Below the pieces are notes generated by a model. That model was not told where the DNA came from, did not search any database, and saw only the letters and a program-made list of their open reading frames with translations. A stretch of DNA of 64,000 bases from Teichococcus coralli (lineage in GTDB: Bacteria; Pseudomonadota; Alphaproteobacteria; Acetobacterales; Acetobacteraceae). Every line of letters begins with the position of its first letter. Position 1 is the first letter of the stretch. The position numbers and the translations under genes were made by a program. Where the stretch lies: positions 124,001 through 188,000 of the forward strand of contig NZ_SNVJ01000003.1 in assembly GCF_009829925.1 (NCBI RefSeq). Direction: 5' to 3'. Positions 8,907 through 17,282 of the stretch are shown in pieces.

Positions 8907-10850
8907 TCAGCGGCCCCGCGCCTCGGCCAGGTGGTCGAAGCTGTGGACGTAGCTGCCCAGGCCCTGGGTCTGCGAGCGCAGCTCGATGATCAGGTCGGTC
9001 AGCGCCTCCTCCGGCACCAGCGCCTGCACCTCGTCCCAGCCCTCCCAGTCCGGCTTGGCGGCGAAGCCCAGGATCTGCCCGCGCCTGCCGGTCAGCAGGC
9101 GCTGGGCGGCGGCGGTGAACTCGGCCGGCACGCTGATCGTCACCGCATGCACCGGCTCCAGCAGGACCGGCTCGGCCTTGCCCAGCCCCTCCTGCATGGC
9201 CATGCGGGTGGCGGTGGCGAAGGCCATGTCGCTGCTGTCCACGCTGTGGAAGCCGCCGTCGAGCAGCGTCACCGCGATGTCCACCACCGCGTGGCCGAGC
9301 GGCCCCTTGCGGGTCGCCTCCTGTGCCGCCTCCGCGACGGCGGGGATGAAGCGCCTGGGCACCGCGCCGCCCACCACCTTCTCGTCGAAATGGAAGCCGG
9401 CGCCGCGCGGGCGCGGCACGATCTGCAGCTTCACGTCGGCGAACTGCCCGTGCCCGCCGGTCTGCCGCTTCAGCCGGGCGCTCTGGACCACGGAATGGCG
9501 GATGGTCTCGCGGAAGGGCACCGGCGCACGGGCGGTGCGCAGCTTCACCCCGGCGGCGGCGGCCAGCCGGTCCAGCGCCGTGCGCAGATGGATCTCGCCC
9601 TGGCCTGAGAGCAGCGTCGCGCCGCTCCCGGCGTCCTGGCTCACCGTCAGGGCCGGGTCCTCCTCGGCCACGCGCTGCAGGGCGGTGGAGAGCCGCACCT
9701 CGTCCTTGCGGTCTTCCGCATGGATGGCGACGGCGTGCACCGGCGGCGGCGGCTCGGGGAAAGGCAGTTGCGCTCCTCCCAGGGTCGCGCCCGTCCGCAC
9801 GCCCTCCAGCCGACCGATGGCCACCAGCTCGCCCGCACCGGCCTGCGGCACCTTCTGCGCCTCGCCGGCGGGAAAGCGGTGGAGGGCACCGCAGCGCTGG
9901 CCATCCAGCCCCGCCCCTTCCCGCAAGGTGCCGCGCCAGAGCCGCGCGTAGGAAAGCCGGCCGGCATGCCCGGCCTGCTGGGTGCGGAAAACCTGCGCCA
10001 GCGGGTCGCCCGCCGCCGCGATGCCGCGCCGGGCCGCCGTCTCGGCGGCGGCGGGCACGTCATGGCGCAGCGCCTTCCAAAGCCGCTGGATGCCGTTGTT
10101 GCGCTCCGCCGCGCCGATCAGCACGCCGACCACGGCGCCGCTCGCCTCGCCGCTGTGCAGCGGGCGATAGATCTCCTCCGGCGCCACCGCCGCGTCCTCC
10201 AGCACCTTCTCCAGCAGGGCGTCGTCATGGTCCGCCAGCACTTCCAGCAACTCGCCGCGCGCCTCGGCCTCCCGCGCGCGCATGGTGTCCGGCAGGGCGA
10301 TGCGCTCGGAGGCCTCGCCCCGCCGGTAGCGGTAGGCGCGGCCGCTGACGACGTCCACGTAGCCGACAACGCTATCCCCCTCGCGGATCGGCACCTGCCG
10401 CAGCACCAGCCGGCGCCGGGTCTGCGCCTGCAGGGCGGCGAGGGTGTCGCGCACCGCACCCGCCAGCGTGTCGAGCTTGTTGACGAAGACCAGCGCCGGC
10501 ACCTCCGCCTCCTCCAGCCGGCGGAACAGCGGGCCGAGGGCGATCGCCCGCTCCGGCGCGGGTTCGCAGACCACCACCGCGAGGTCGGCCACCGCCAGGG
10601 CGCAGTCCGCGTCATGGGCGAACTCCACCGAGCCCGGACAATCGAGCAGCGCCCAGGGCTCCTCCTGCCAGGTGGCGTGGCCGAGCCGCATCTCGGTGCC
10701 CAGGCTGCGGGCGCCGGAGCGTCGCAGCGGCGTGCCGGCGGCGGACAGCAACGTCTCGAACAGGGTGGTCTTGCCGCTCCCCTGCGGGCCGACCAGCGCC
10801 ACGGAGCGGGGTGGCGCCTGGCCGGGTTGGTTGCCGTGCGGTTGCGTCAT
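8907..10850 (-). CDS. Elongation factor G-like GTPase (paralogue)
   Basis: A 647-residue translation-factor-superfamily GTPase with EF-G domain order. The P-loop is GPQGSGKTT (residues 21-29), G3 is DCPG (70-73, where EF-G has DTPG) and G4 is NKLD (124-127). Domains II-V follow, including the EF-G domain IV/V region (AVHAVTISVPAEF, RGQILGF). It is shorter than true EF-G (~690 residues) and its G1 and G3 motifs deviate, so it is a paralogue rather than the essential fusA product; its role is unknown. The start is Met at 10850, with AGGAGG 9-14 bases upstream. It diverges from the LysR gene at 10991. Confidence 0.85.
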   Translation of the reverse strand: MTQPHGNQPGQAPPRSVALVGPQGSGKTTLFETLLSAAGTPLRRSGARSLGTEMRLGHATWQEEPWALLDCPGSVEFAHDADCALAVADLAVVVCEPAPERAIALGPLFRRLEEAEVPALVFVNKLDTLAGAVRDTLAALQAQTRRRLVLRQVPIREGDSVVGYVDVVSGRAYRYRRGEASERIALPDTMRAREAEARGELLEVLADHDDALLEKVLEDAAVAPEEIYRPLHSGEASGAVVGVLIGAAERNNGIQRLWKALRHDVPAAAETAARRGIAAAGDPLAQVFRTQQAGHAGRLSYARLWRGTLREGAGLDGQRCGALHRFPAGEAQKVPQAGAGELVAIGRLEGVRTGATLGGAQLPFPEPPPPVHAVAIHAEDRKDEVRLSTALQRVAEEDPALTVSQDAGSGATLLSGQGEIHLRTALDRLAAAAGVKLRTARAPVPFRETIRHSVVQSARLKRQTGGHGQFADVKLQIVPRPRGAGFHFDEKVVGGAVPRRFIPAVAEAAQEATRKGPLGHAVVDIAVTLLDGGFHSVDSSDMAFATATRMAMQEGLGKAEPVLLEPVHAVTISVPAEFTAAAQRLLTGRRGQILGFAAKPDWEGWDEVQALVPEEALTDLIIELRSQTQGLGSYVHSFDHLAEARGR

Positions 10851-10990
10851 GGCGGCACGCCTCCTGGATTTTCCCCCGTTTTCCCTAGCGTACAGAGGCG
10901 GCCCAAGTTTCGGAACCGTTTCGAATTGGCGGCGCGCCACCCCTCCGGATGGCGCTTCACCGGCCGGCCCGCGCCTGCTCCAATGGCGGG

Positions 10991-11929
10991 ATGAGCAAGT
11001 CCCGCCTGCAGCACCGGCAGTTGGAGGTCTTCCGGGCCGTCGTCCGCAGCGGCAGCGTCACCGGCGCCAGCCGGATCCTCGGCATCAGCCAGCCCGGGGT
11101 CAGCAAGATCCTGACCCAGACCGAGGAGCTGTGCGGCTTCTGCCTGTTCGAGCGGCTGCACGGGCGGCTGGTGCCGACGCAACGCGGGCTCAGCCTGTTC
11201 GACGAGACGGAGCGCCTCTTCGTCGGTATGGAGCAGATCGAGCACCTGATGGAGCGGCTGCGGGCGGAGGAGCCGCGCCGTGCCGTCATCGCCTCCATCC
11301 CGGTGCTGGCACAGGAGCTGATGCCGCCGGTGGCGCGGCGCTGGCTCGACGTGCCGGGCGCCGAGCGCCTCGCGCTCACCACGCGCGATGCCGGCGGGGT
11401 GATGGCCATGGCTGCCTCCCGCCGGGCCGAGATCGGGCTGATGGGCAGCTTGCAGCGGGTTCCCAGCCTGCGCAGCTTCCTGGTGGCGCGCACGCGGGCG
11501 CTCATCGCCCTGCCGCCGGGACATCCGCTGGCCGCGCGGGCCACCATCCGCCCCGCTGACCTGCATGGGCAGCCCTTCATCGGCATCTCCCGCCACGAAG
11601 GGCAGCAGACGCTGATCGACCGCGTGCTGGAGGACGAGGGCGTGCGCCCGCTGGAAGTGGCGGAATGCCCGCTGATCGCCGGGGCGGCGGGCATGGCGCT
11701 GGCCGGGGTCGGCATCACCTTCACCGACGCCTTCGCCGCCCGGCCCTTTCTGGGGCGCGGCCTAATCCTGCGCGACTTCGCGCCGGCCGTGACCTTCGAG
11801 TACCGCGCGATCTGGTCCGAGGGGATGAGCAACCCCTTCGACCGCACCGCCTTCCTGCGGCTGCTCGGCGAATGCGCCGAGGCCATCCTGTCCGAGCCGC
11901 CGCCCGAGGGGGTTACACGGCTGTCATAA
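10991..11929 (+). CDS. LysR-family regulator of the downstream amine-oxidation operon
   Basis: A 312-residue LysR regulator: winged HTH at about residues 5-63 (LGISQPGVSKILTQTEEL), then a periplasmic-binding-like effector domain. I start at ATG 10991 (MSKSRLQHRQLEVF), 14 codons inside the longest frame. It lies 67 bp upstream of the FAD-oxidase / M24 / RidA / Pot-transporter operon on the same strand, and a direct repeat overlapping its own stop codon is a likely binding site. It probably senses the operon's substrate; the ligand is unknown. Confidence 0.88.
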   Translation: MSKSRLQHRQLEVFRAVVRSGSVTGASRILGISQPGVSKILTQTEELCGFCLFERLHGRLVPTQRGLSLFDETERLFVGMEQIEHLMERLRAEEPRRAVIASIPVLAQELMPPVARRWLDVPGAERLALTTRDAGGVMAMAASRRAEIGLMGSLQRVPSLRSFLVARTRALIALPPGHPLAARATIRPADLHGQPFIGISRHEGQQTLIDRVLEDEGVRPLEVAECPLIAGAAGMALAGVGITFTDAFAARPFLGRGLILRDFAPAVTFEYRAIWSEGMSNPFDRTAFLRLLGECAEAILSEPPPEGVTRLS

Positions 11930-11960
11930 CCAGCGCTGGGCGGCATAACCAAAGTTGGGC
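11925..11960 (+). promoter_or_regulatory. Tandem ATAACCA operator in front of the oxidase operon
   Basis: Two 17-bp direct repeats start at 11925 and 11944 (period 19): CATAACCA-N2-G-N-TGGGC. The first contains the perfect 10-bp palindrome CCAGCGCTGG (11930-11939) and overlaps the LysR stop codon; the second ends 36 bp before the oxidase start. Position and repeat layout fit a LysR-type recognition/activation site. No test of binding is possible here. Confidence 0.5.
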
Positions 11961-11996
11961 TGCCGGACCGCGCGCGGCGCGTGCCAGCCTCGCGGC

Positions 11997-13340
11997 GTGA
12001 ACAAGCAGCAGACCCCCTTCGCCCCCGGCTTCGTCGAGCGCCCCTACTGGTGGGAGCTCGCCCCGCCCCCGCCGCCCGGCCCGCCCGCGCCGCTGCCGGA
12101 GGCGGCCGAGGTCGCCATCATCGGCGGCGGCATCGCCGGCCTGTCCACCGCCATCGAGCTGGCCCGCGGCGGCGTGCGGGCCCTGGTGCTGGACCGCGAG
12201 GCGATCGGCTGGGGCGCCTCCTCCCGCAACGGCGGCGCGCTGTCCGGCGCCGGCAGCCTCGGCCGTGCCCGCTCCGACCTGCACAAGGCGCTGGACCAGA
12301 CGCTGCTCGACGAAATGGTGGAGGAGGCCGAGGCCTCCTTCGACGACATGGAGGCCTTCCTGCGCGAGGAAGGCGTGGAGTGCTTCTTCCGCCGCACCGG
12401 CCGCTTCGTCGGCGCCCATGCCCCGAAGGCGCTCGACACGCTGAAGCGCCGCGCGGAGATGCTGAACCGCACGGGACGCGACACCGCCACCATCCTGGAG
12501 CGCGGCCGCGTGCGCGAGGAGGTGGCGACCGACCTCTACCATGGCGGCCTGCTGATCCAGCGCGCGGGCTCGCTGCATCCCGGCCTTTATGTCCAGGGGC
12601 TGGCCAAGGCGGCGGCGCGGCACGGCGCCACGCTGCGCGGCGGCGTCACGGTCACGGGGCTGGAGAAGGAGGGCGCCGGCTACCGCGTGCGGACCAGCCA
12701 GGGCGACGTGCTGGCCCGGCAGGTGATGGTGGCCACCAACGGCTATACCGGCGCCGCCACCCCCTGGCACCGCCGCCGGCTGGTGCCCGTCGCCAGCTAC
12801 ATGATCGCCACCGAACCGCTCGGCGAGGCGCGTGTGCGCGCCCTGCTGCCGAAGCTGCGCGTCTACGGCGACACCAAGAAGGTGCTCTACTACTTCCGCC
12901 CCTCGCCCGACTTCACGCGCATCCTGTTCGGCGGCCGCGCCAGCTTCGTGGACGCCGACGCGACGCGCTCCGCCGCCCGCCTGCACGGCTTCCTGACCGG
13001 GCTGCTGCCGGATCTCGCCGGGGTACGCGTCAGCCATGGCTGGAAAGGCAACGTCGCCTTCGCGCTGGACTACCTGCCGCATGTCGGCCGGCAGGAGGGC
13101 ATCCACTACGCGCTGGGCTGCAACGGCAGCGGCGTCGTCACCATGACGCATCTCGGCCGCTGTGCCGCGCGGCAGATCCTGGGCGGCGCCAACCGCGCCT
13201 CGGCCTTCACCCGCCTGCCCTTCCCCACCATGGCCGGATACCACGGCCGCCCCTGGTTCCTGCCCCTGGTCGGCGCCTCCTACCAGCTGCGGGACCGGCT
13301 GGACGGCTGGCGCTCCACCCCCGCGAAAGGCCACCCATGA
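11997..13340 (+). CDS. FAD-dependent oxidoreductase of the DAO / gamma-glutamylputrescine-oxidase type
   Basis: A 447-residue DAO-fold flavoprotein that probably oxidises a C-N bond of a small amine or amino acid. The dinucleotide motif is IIGGGIAGLS (about residues 41-50), after an N-terminal extension containing FVERPYWWE typical of PuuB-like oxidases; the C-terminal FAD contact is HYALGCNGSGVV. I choose GTG 11997 because homology begins there and the operator lies upstream. Its stop overlaps the next start (ATGA). With the neighbouring M24 hydrolase, RidA protein and Pot-type importer it suggests uptake and oxidative catabolism of a polyamine- or betaine-like nitrogen compound. Confidence 0.85.
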   Translation: MNKQQTPFAPGFVERPYWWELAPPPPPGPPAPLPEAAEVAIIGGGIAGLSTAIELARGGVRALVLDREAIGWGASSRNGGALSGAGSLGRARSDLHKALDQTLLDEMVEEAEASFDDMEAFLREEGVECFFRRTGRFVGAHAPKALDTLKRRAEMLNRTGRDTATILERGRVREEVATDLYHGGLLIQRAGSLHPGLYVQGLAKAAARHGATLRGGVTVTGLEKEGAGYRVRTSQGDVLARQVMVATNGYTGAATPWHRRRLVPVASYMIATEPLGEARVRALLPKLRVYGDTKKVLYYFRPSPDFTRILFGGRASFVDADATRSAARLHGFLTGLLPDLAGVRVSHGWKGNVAFALDYLPHVGRQEGIHYALGCNGSGVVTMTHLGRCAARQILGGANRASAFTRLPFPTMAGYHGRPWFLPLVGASYQLRDRLDGWRSTPAKGHP

Positions 13341-14482
13341 CGGTCGACGTGCCGTTCCCGGCCAAGGACTACGCCGACCGCCTCGCCGCCCTGCGCCACC
13401 GCATGGAGGCCGCCGGCGTCGAGGTGGCGCTGCTCGACGAGATCGAGGCGATGACCTGGGTCTCCGGCTATGGCAGCTCGCTGAACCGCTGGCGCTGCGT
13501 GGTGGTGCCGCTGGACGCCGAGCCCTTCCTCCTGATCCGCGCGCTGGACGCCGCGCCCTGCCGCCAGCGCACCTGGATCAGGGACATTCCGACCTACCGC
13601 GACTGGGAGGACCCGATGCCGGTGCTGGCCGCCGCACTCGCCGGGCGCGGGCTGTCGGGCGCGCGCATCGGGCTCGACTTCAACTCCTACGCCATGTCGC
13701 TGCGCCGCTTCGAGCAGCTGAAGGCGGCGCTGCCGGACGCCGTGATGGTGGACATGGGCCCGGCGGTGAACGAGCTGCGGCTGATCAAGTCGCCCGCCGA
13801 GATCGCCATCCTGCGGCGCAGCGCGGCGGTGGCCGACGAGGCGCTGCGCCGCGCGGCGGCCGCCTGCGTCGCCGGCGGCACGCAGCGCGACGCCGCGCGC
13901 ATCGCGGTCGCCACCTATGTCGAACTGGGCGCCGATCCCAGCCCGGCGGGGCCGATCAGCGCCGGCACGGGCTGGGACTTCCTGCACGGCCATCTCAGCG
14001 ACGCGCCGCTCTCGCCGGGCGACGTGGTGCACATCGAGCTGACGCCCCGCATCGCCGGCTACAGCGCGCGCATCATGCGCTGCGTCACCCTCGGCAGGCC
14101 CGCGCCCGCCCTGGCGGCGGCGGCGGAGACGCTGATCGCCCTGCAGGACGCGCAGATCGCCGCGCTGCGCCCCGGCGCCCGCGCGCATGAGGTGGACGCC
14201 ATCCTGCGCGAGGGCGTCATCCGCTCCGGCCTGCGCCCGAGCTACGACAACATCACCGGCTACACGCTCGGCCTCTACGCGCCGCAGACGCCGCGCACCA
14301 GCGACTTCACCCGCATCCTGCATCCCGGCGCCGACTGGACCGTGGAGGCCGGCATGGTCTTCCACATCTACGCCTCCGCCGGCGGCGCCTCCATCAGCGA
14401 AACCGTGCTGGTGCGCGAGGACGGGCCGGAGCTGCTGACCCGCTTCCCGCGCGGCCTCATCGTCAACGAAACCGGGAGCTGA
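13337..14482 (+). CDS. M24-family (creatinase/prolidase-fold) hydrolase lacking metal ligands
   Basis: A 381-residue pita-bread-fold protein with the usual creatinase-like N-domain (about 1-140) and an M24 C-domain. At the positions that hold the dinuclear metal in aminopeptidases I see replacements: GDVVHIELTP and GYSARIMR where Asp is normal, NITGYTLG in place of HxxGHxxG, and GMVFHIYAS in place of GMVFxxEP; only the last Glu (SISETVLV) remains. This pattern resembles metal-free creatinase and the ectoine hydrolase EutD/DoeA more than a peptidase. It overlaps the oxidase by ATGA and is followed 2 bp later by a RidA gene. The substrate is unknown. Confidence 0.82.
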   Translation: MTVDVPFPAKDYADRLAALRHRMEAAGVEVALLDEIEAMTWVSGYGSSLNRWRCVVVPLDAEPFLLIRALDAAPCRQRTWIRDIPTYRDWEDPMPVLAAALAGRGLSGARIGLDFNSYAMSLRRFEQLKAALPDAVMVDMGPAVNELRLIKSPAEIAILRRSAAVADEALRRAAAACVAGGTQRDAARIAVATYVELGADPSPAGPISAGTGWDFLHGHLSDAPLSPGDVVHIELTPRIAGYSARIMRCVTLGRPAPALAAAAETLIALQDAQIAALRPGARAHEVDAILREGVIRSGLRPSYDNITGYTLGLYAPQTPRTSDFTRILHPGADWTVEAGMVFHIYASAGGASISETVLVREDGPELLTRFPRGLIVNETGS

Positions 14483-14484
14483 CC

Positions 14485-14868
14485 ATGTTCGAAGCCGTCA
14501 AGACCGGGCTGATCCCCTCCAAGGGGCCGATCTCCGGCGTGGTCCGCAAGGGCCCGCTGGTGATCACCGCGCAGATCCCGAAGGACCCCGTCACCGGCGA
14601 GATCGTCCAGGGCGACATCGCGGTGCAGACGCGCCGCACGCTGGACAACCTGCGCATCGCCATGGAGGGCTGCGGCGGAACGCTGGCCGACGTCATGATG
14701 CTGCAGGTCTACCTGGTGGACGGCGCCGACGCGGCGGCGATGAACGCCGTCTGGCGCGAGGTCTTCACCGCGCCCTTTCCCTGCCGCGCCACGGTGGTGG
14801 TGAAGGAGCTGCTGGCACCCGGCATGCGCATCGAGATGGTCGCCACCGCGCATCTCGGAGCCGCGTGA
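14485..14868 (+). CDS. RidA/YjgF-family protein
   Basis: A 127-residue trimeric RidA-fold protein. These proteins hydrolyse reactive enamines/imines released by amino-acid oxidases and PLP enzymes. The conserved arginine is in PFPCRATVVVKEL (about residues 93-105), which contacts the carboxylate of the imine, and the C-terminal MRIEMVATA strand carries the usual Glu. It sits between two FAD oxidases whose products would be imines, so a detoxifying or hydrolytic partner role is a strong contextual inference. Confidence 0.9.
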   Translation: MFEAVKTGLIPSKGPISGVVRKGPLVITAQIPKDPVTGEIVQGDIAVQTRRTLDNLRIAMEGCGGTLADVMMLQVYLVDGADAAAMNAVWREVFTAPFPCRATVVVKELLAPGMRIEMVATAHLGAA

Positions 14869-14869
14869 G

Positions 14870-16132
14870 GTGAGCGGCGCGGCGGGGCCGGGCAGCGCCC
14901 CCACGGCCATCGTGGTGGGCGGCGGCGTGGCGGGGCTTTCCGCCGCGCTCAACCTGCTGCGCCTGGGCCATGCGGTCACGCTGATCGACCCGCTGCCCTC
15001 GCCCGGCGGCGCCTCCTTCGGCAATGCCGGGCTGATCTCGGCCGAGACGGTGGTGCCGATCGCCCTGCCCGGCATGCTGCGGCAGGTGCCGCGCTGGCTG
15101 AACGACCCGCTCGGCCCGCTTTCCATCCGTCCGGCCTACATGCCCAGGGCCATGCCCTGGCTGATGAAATGGGTCCGCGCCGGCCGCATGGACCGCGTGA
15201 TCGAGGTCGCGCAGGCGATGCGCGCGCTGCACCGGAACGCCTTCCAGGACTGGAAGGACCTGCTCGGCGAGGCCGCCTTCCGCGACCTGATCCGCCAGAG
15301 CGGCCAGGTGCAGATGTGGGATTCCGCCACCGAGACCACCACCGGCCGGATCGAGCGCGGTCTGCGCGAGGCGCACGGCATCCGCAGCGAGGAACTCGGC
15401 GCCGACGACCTGCGGCAGATGTTCCCGGGCCTGGCGCGCGACGTGGTGCGCGGCGTGCTGATCCCCGGCAACGGCCACACCGCCAGCCCGCCCCGGCTGA
15501 TCCGCACACTGGCAGAAATGTTCCGTGCCGAGGGCGGCACGGTGCTGGCCGAGCGCGCCCTGAAGCTGATCCCCGAGGACGGCGGGCGCTGGATGGTCTT
15601 CACCAACACCGGCAACCACCGGGCGGACAAGGTGATCCTGGCCGGCGGCGCCTGGTCCGGGCAGTTGCTGGAGCCGCTCGGCATCACGGTGCCGCTGGAG
15701 ACCGAGCGCGGCTACCACGCCATGCTGCCCTCGCCCTCCATCAGCCTGCGCTTCCCGATCCTGCACAAGAGCCGCAGCTTCGGCATGACGCCGATGGAGC
15801 ACGGCATCCGCGTCGCCGGCACGGTGGAGATCGCGGGACTGGACGCCGCCCCGGACGAGCGGCGGGCGAGGATCCTGCACGAGCACGCCAGGCGGCTCTT
15901 CCCCGAGTTGCAGACCGGCGAGCCGGTGCTCTGGATGGGCCACCGCCCCTCCACGCCGGACAGCCTGCCGGTGCTCGGCCCGGCGCCGGGGCATCCCGGG
16001 CTGTTCCTCTGCTTCGGCCACAGCCATTTCGGCATGACGGGCGGGCCGCCAAGCGGCAAGCTGGTGGCGCAGCTCGCCGCCGGCCGGCCGCCCTCGATCG
16101 ACCCGGCCCCCTATTCCGCAACCCGGTTCTGA
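14870..16132 (+). CDS. DadA-like D-amino-acid dehydrogenase family flavoprotein
   Basis: A 420-residue DAO-fold oxidoreductase starting at GTG 14870, one base after the RidA stop. The FAD motif is VVGGGVAGLS (residues 15-24); the sequence PSPGGASFGNAGLIS matches the DadA subgroup, and GHSHFGMTGGPPSGKL near the C-terminus is the second FAD contact. DadA-type enzymes pass electrons from amino-acid oxidation to the respiratory chain. It is the second oxidase of this operon; the substrate may be the product of the M24 hydrolase, but this is inference. Confidence 0.85.
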   Translation: MSGAAGPGSAPTAIVVGGGVAGLSAALNLLRLGHAVTLIDPLPSPGGASFGNAGLISAETVVPIALPGMLRQVPRWLNDPLGPLSIRPAYMPRAMPWLMKWVRAGRMDRVIEVAQAMRALHRNAFQDWKDLLGEAAFRDLIRQSGQVQMWDSATETTTGRIERGLREAHGIRSEELGADDLRQMFPGLARDVVRGVLIPGNGHTASPPRLIRTLAEMFRAEGGTVLAERALKLIPEDGGRWMVFTNTGNHRADKVILAGGAWSGQLLEPLGITVPLETERGYHAMLPSPSISLRFPILHKSRSFGMTPMEHGIRVAGTVEIAGLDAAPDERRARILHEHARRLFPELQTGEPVLWMGHRPSTPDSLPVLGPAPGHPGLFLCFGHSHFGMTGGPPSGKLVAQLAAGRPPSIDPAPYSATRF

Positions 16133-16205
16133 CCAAACAAGGCCGGGAGCGGGCGCCTCGCGCGACCACGCCTTGCAACACGAGCCTTCACCAGGGAGCT
16201 TCGAC

Positions 16206-17282
16206 ATGCGAACCGAACACCGCCTGCTGCTGCCCTCCCGGCGCCGTTTCCTGAGGCTGGGGGGCGCCGCCCTCGCCGCGCCCTTCGTCATCACCGGTCC
16301 GGCCCGCGCGGCCGGCCAGGTGATCGTCCGCACGCCCGGCGGCGCCTATGACGACATCATGCGCCGCCACGTCTACGACCCCTTCACCCAGGAGACCGGC
16401 ATCACCGTGATGCCGGTGGCGGCGACGGTCGCCAAGCTGCTCGCCATGTTCAAGGCGAACAACGTCGAGCTGGACCTGATCGACACCGGCGACGGCCCGC
16501 TGGTGACGCTCGGCCGCATGGGCGCGCTCGATCCGGTGGACTATGGCAGCTGGAAGTGGACCAGGCCCGAGGATGTCGGCGCCGAGTACCGCAGCGAGAC
16601 CCGGGTGGCGAACTTCGTCTACGCCACCGTGCTCGCCTACAACAAGGAAAGCTTCCCCGACGGCAAGCACCCGAAGGGCTGGGCCGAGTTCTGGGACGCG
16701 GAGAAGTTCCCCGGCCCGCGCATGCTGGCCGACATGGCCACCAGCGCGCCTGACCTGGAGTTCGCGCTGATCGCCGACGGCGTGCCGCGCGACCAGATCT
16801 ACCCGCTGGACGTGGACCGCGCCCTCAAGTCGCTCTCCCGCATCCGCCCGCAGATCCGCAAGTTCTGGGACACCGGCGCGCTCTCGGCGCAGATGCTCTC
16901 CGACAAGGAGGTGGTGCTGGGCTCGATCTGGAACGGCCGCCTGCAGACGCTGATCGACAAGGGCGCCCCGCTCGGCTTCGACTGGACCGGCAACATGATC
17001 CAGGTGCAGGCGCTCGGCGTGTTCAAGGGCTCGCCCAACAAGGCCAACGCGCAGCGGCTGATCGACTTCATGATGCAGCCCGCGGTGCAGGCCAAGTATT
17101 CCAAGGACCTGCAATACGGCCCGACCAACCAGAAGGCCTTCGACATGCTGCCGGCCGACCAGGTGGAGCGCATGCCCGGCAGCCCGCGCTCCAGGGAGAC
17201 CGGCTTCATGCGCAACGTCGAGTGGTGGGAGTCGAACCGCGACAAGGTGAACCGCGCCTGGTCCCGCTGGATCCTCGGATGA
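16206..17282 (+). CDS. ABC transporter substrate-binding protein, PotD-like
   Basis: A 358-residue periplasmic binding protein with an apparent Tat signal (SRRRFLRLGGAALAAPFV, cleaved near ARAAG). The mature part matches the spermidine/putrescine-type extracellular binding-protein class (VIVRTPGGAYDDIMRRHVYDPFTQETGI). Start at ATG 16206, with the ribosome site CAGGGAG at 16192-16198. It begins the four-gene importer 16206-19999 and follows the DadA-like gene by 73 bp. The ribosome site is complementary to the CUCCCUG loop of the small RNA at 6650-6755, so it is a candidate target. The ligand is probably a cationic or zwitterionic nitrogen compound. Confidence 0.88.
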   Translation: MRTEHRLLLPSRRRFLRLGGAALAAPFVITGPARAAGQVIVRTPGGAYDDIMRRHVYDPFTQETGITVMPVAATVAKLLAMFKANNVELDLIDTGDGPLVTLGRMGALDPVDYGSWKWTRPEDVGAEYRSETRVANFVYATVLAYNKESFPDGKHPKGWAEFWDAEKFPGPRMLADMATSAPDLEFALIADGVPRDQIYPLDVDRALKSLSRIRPQIRKFWDTGALSAQMLSDKEVVLGSIWNGRLQTLIDKGAPLGFDWTGNMIQVQALGVFKGSPNKANAQRLIDFMMQPAVQAKYSKDLQYGPTNQKAFDMLPADQVERMPGSPRSRETGFMRNVEWWESNRDKVNRAWSRWILG

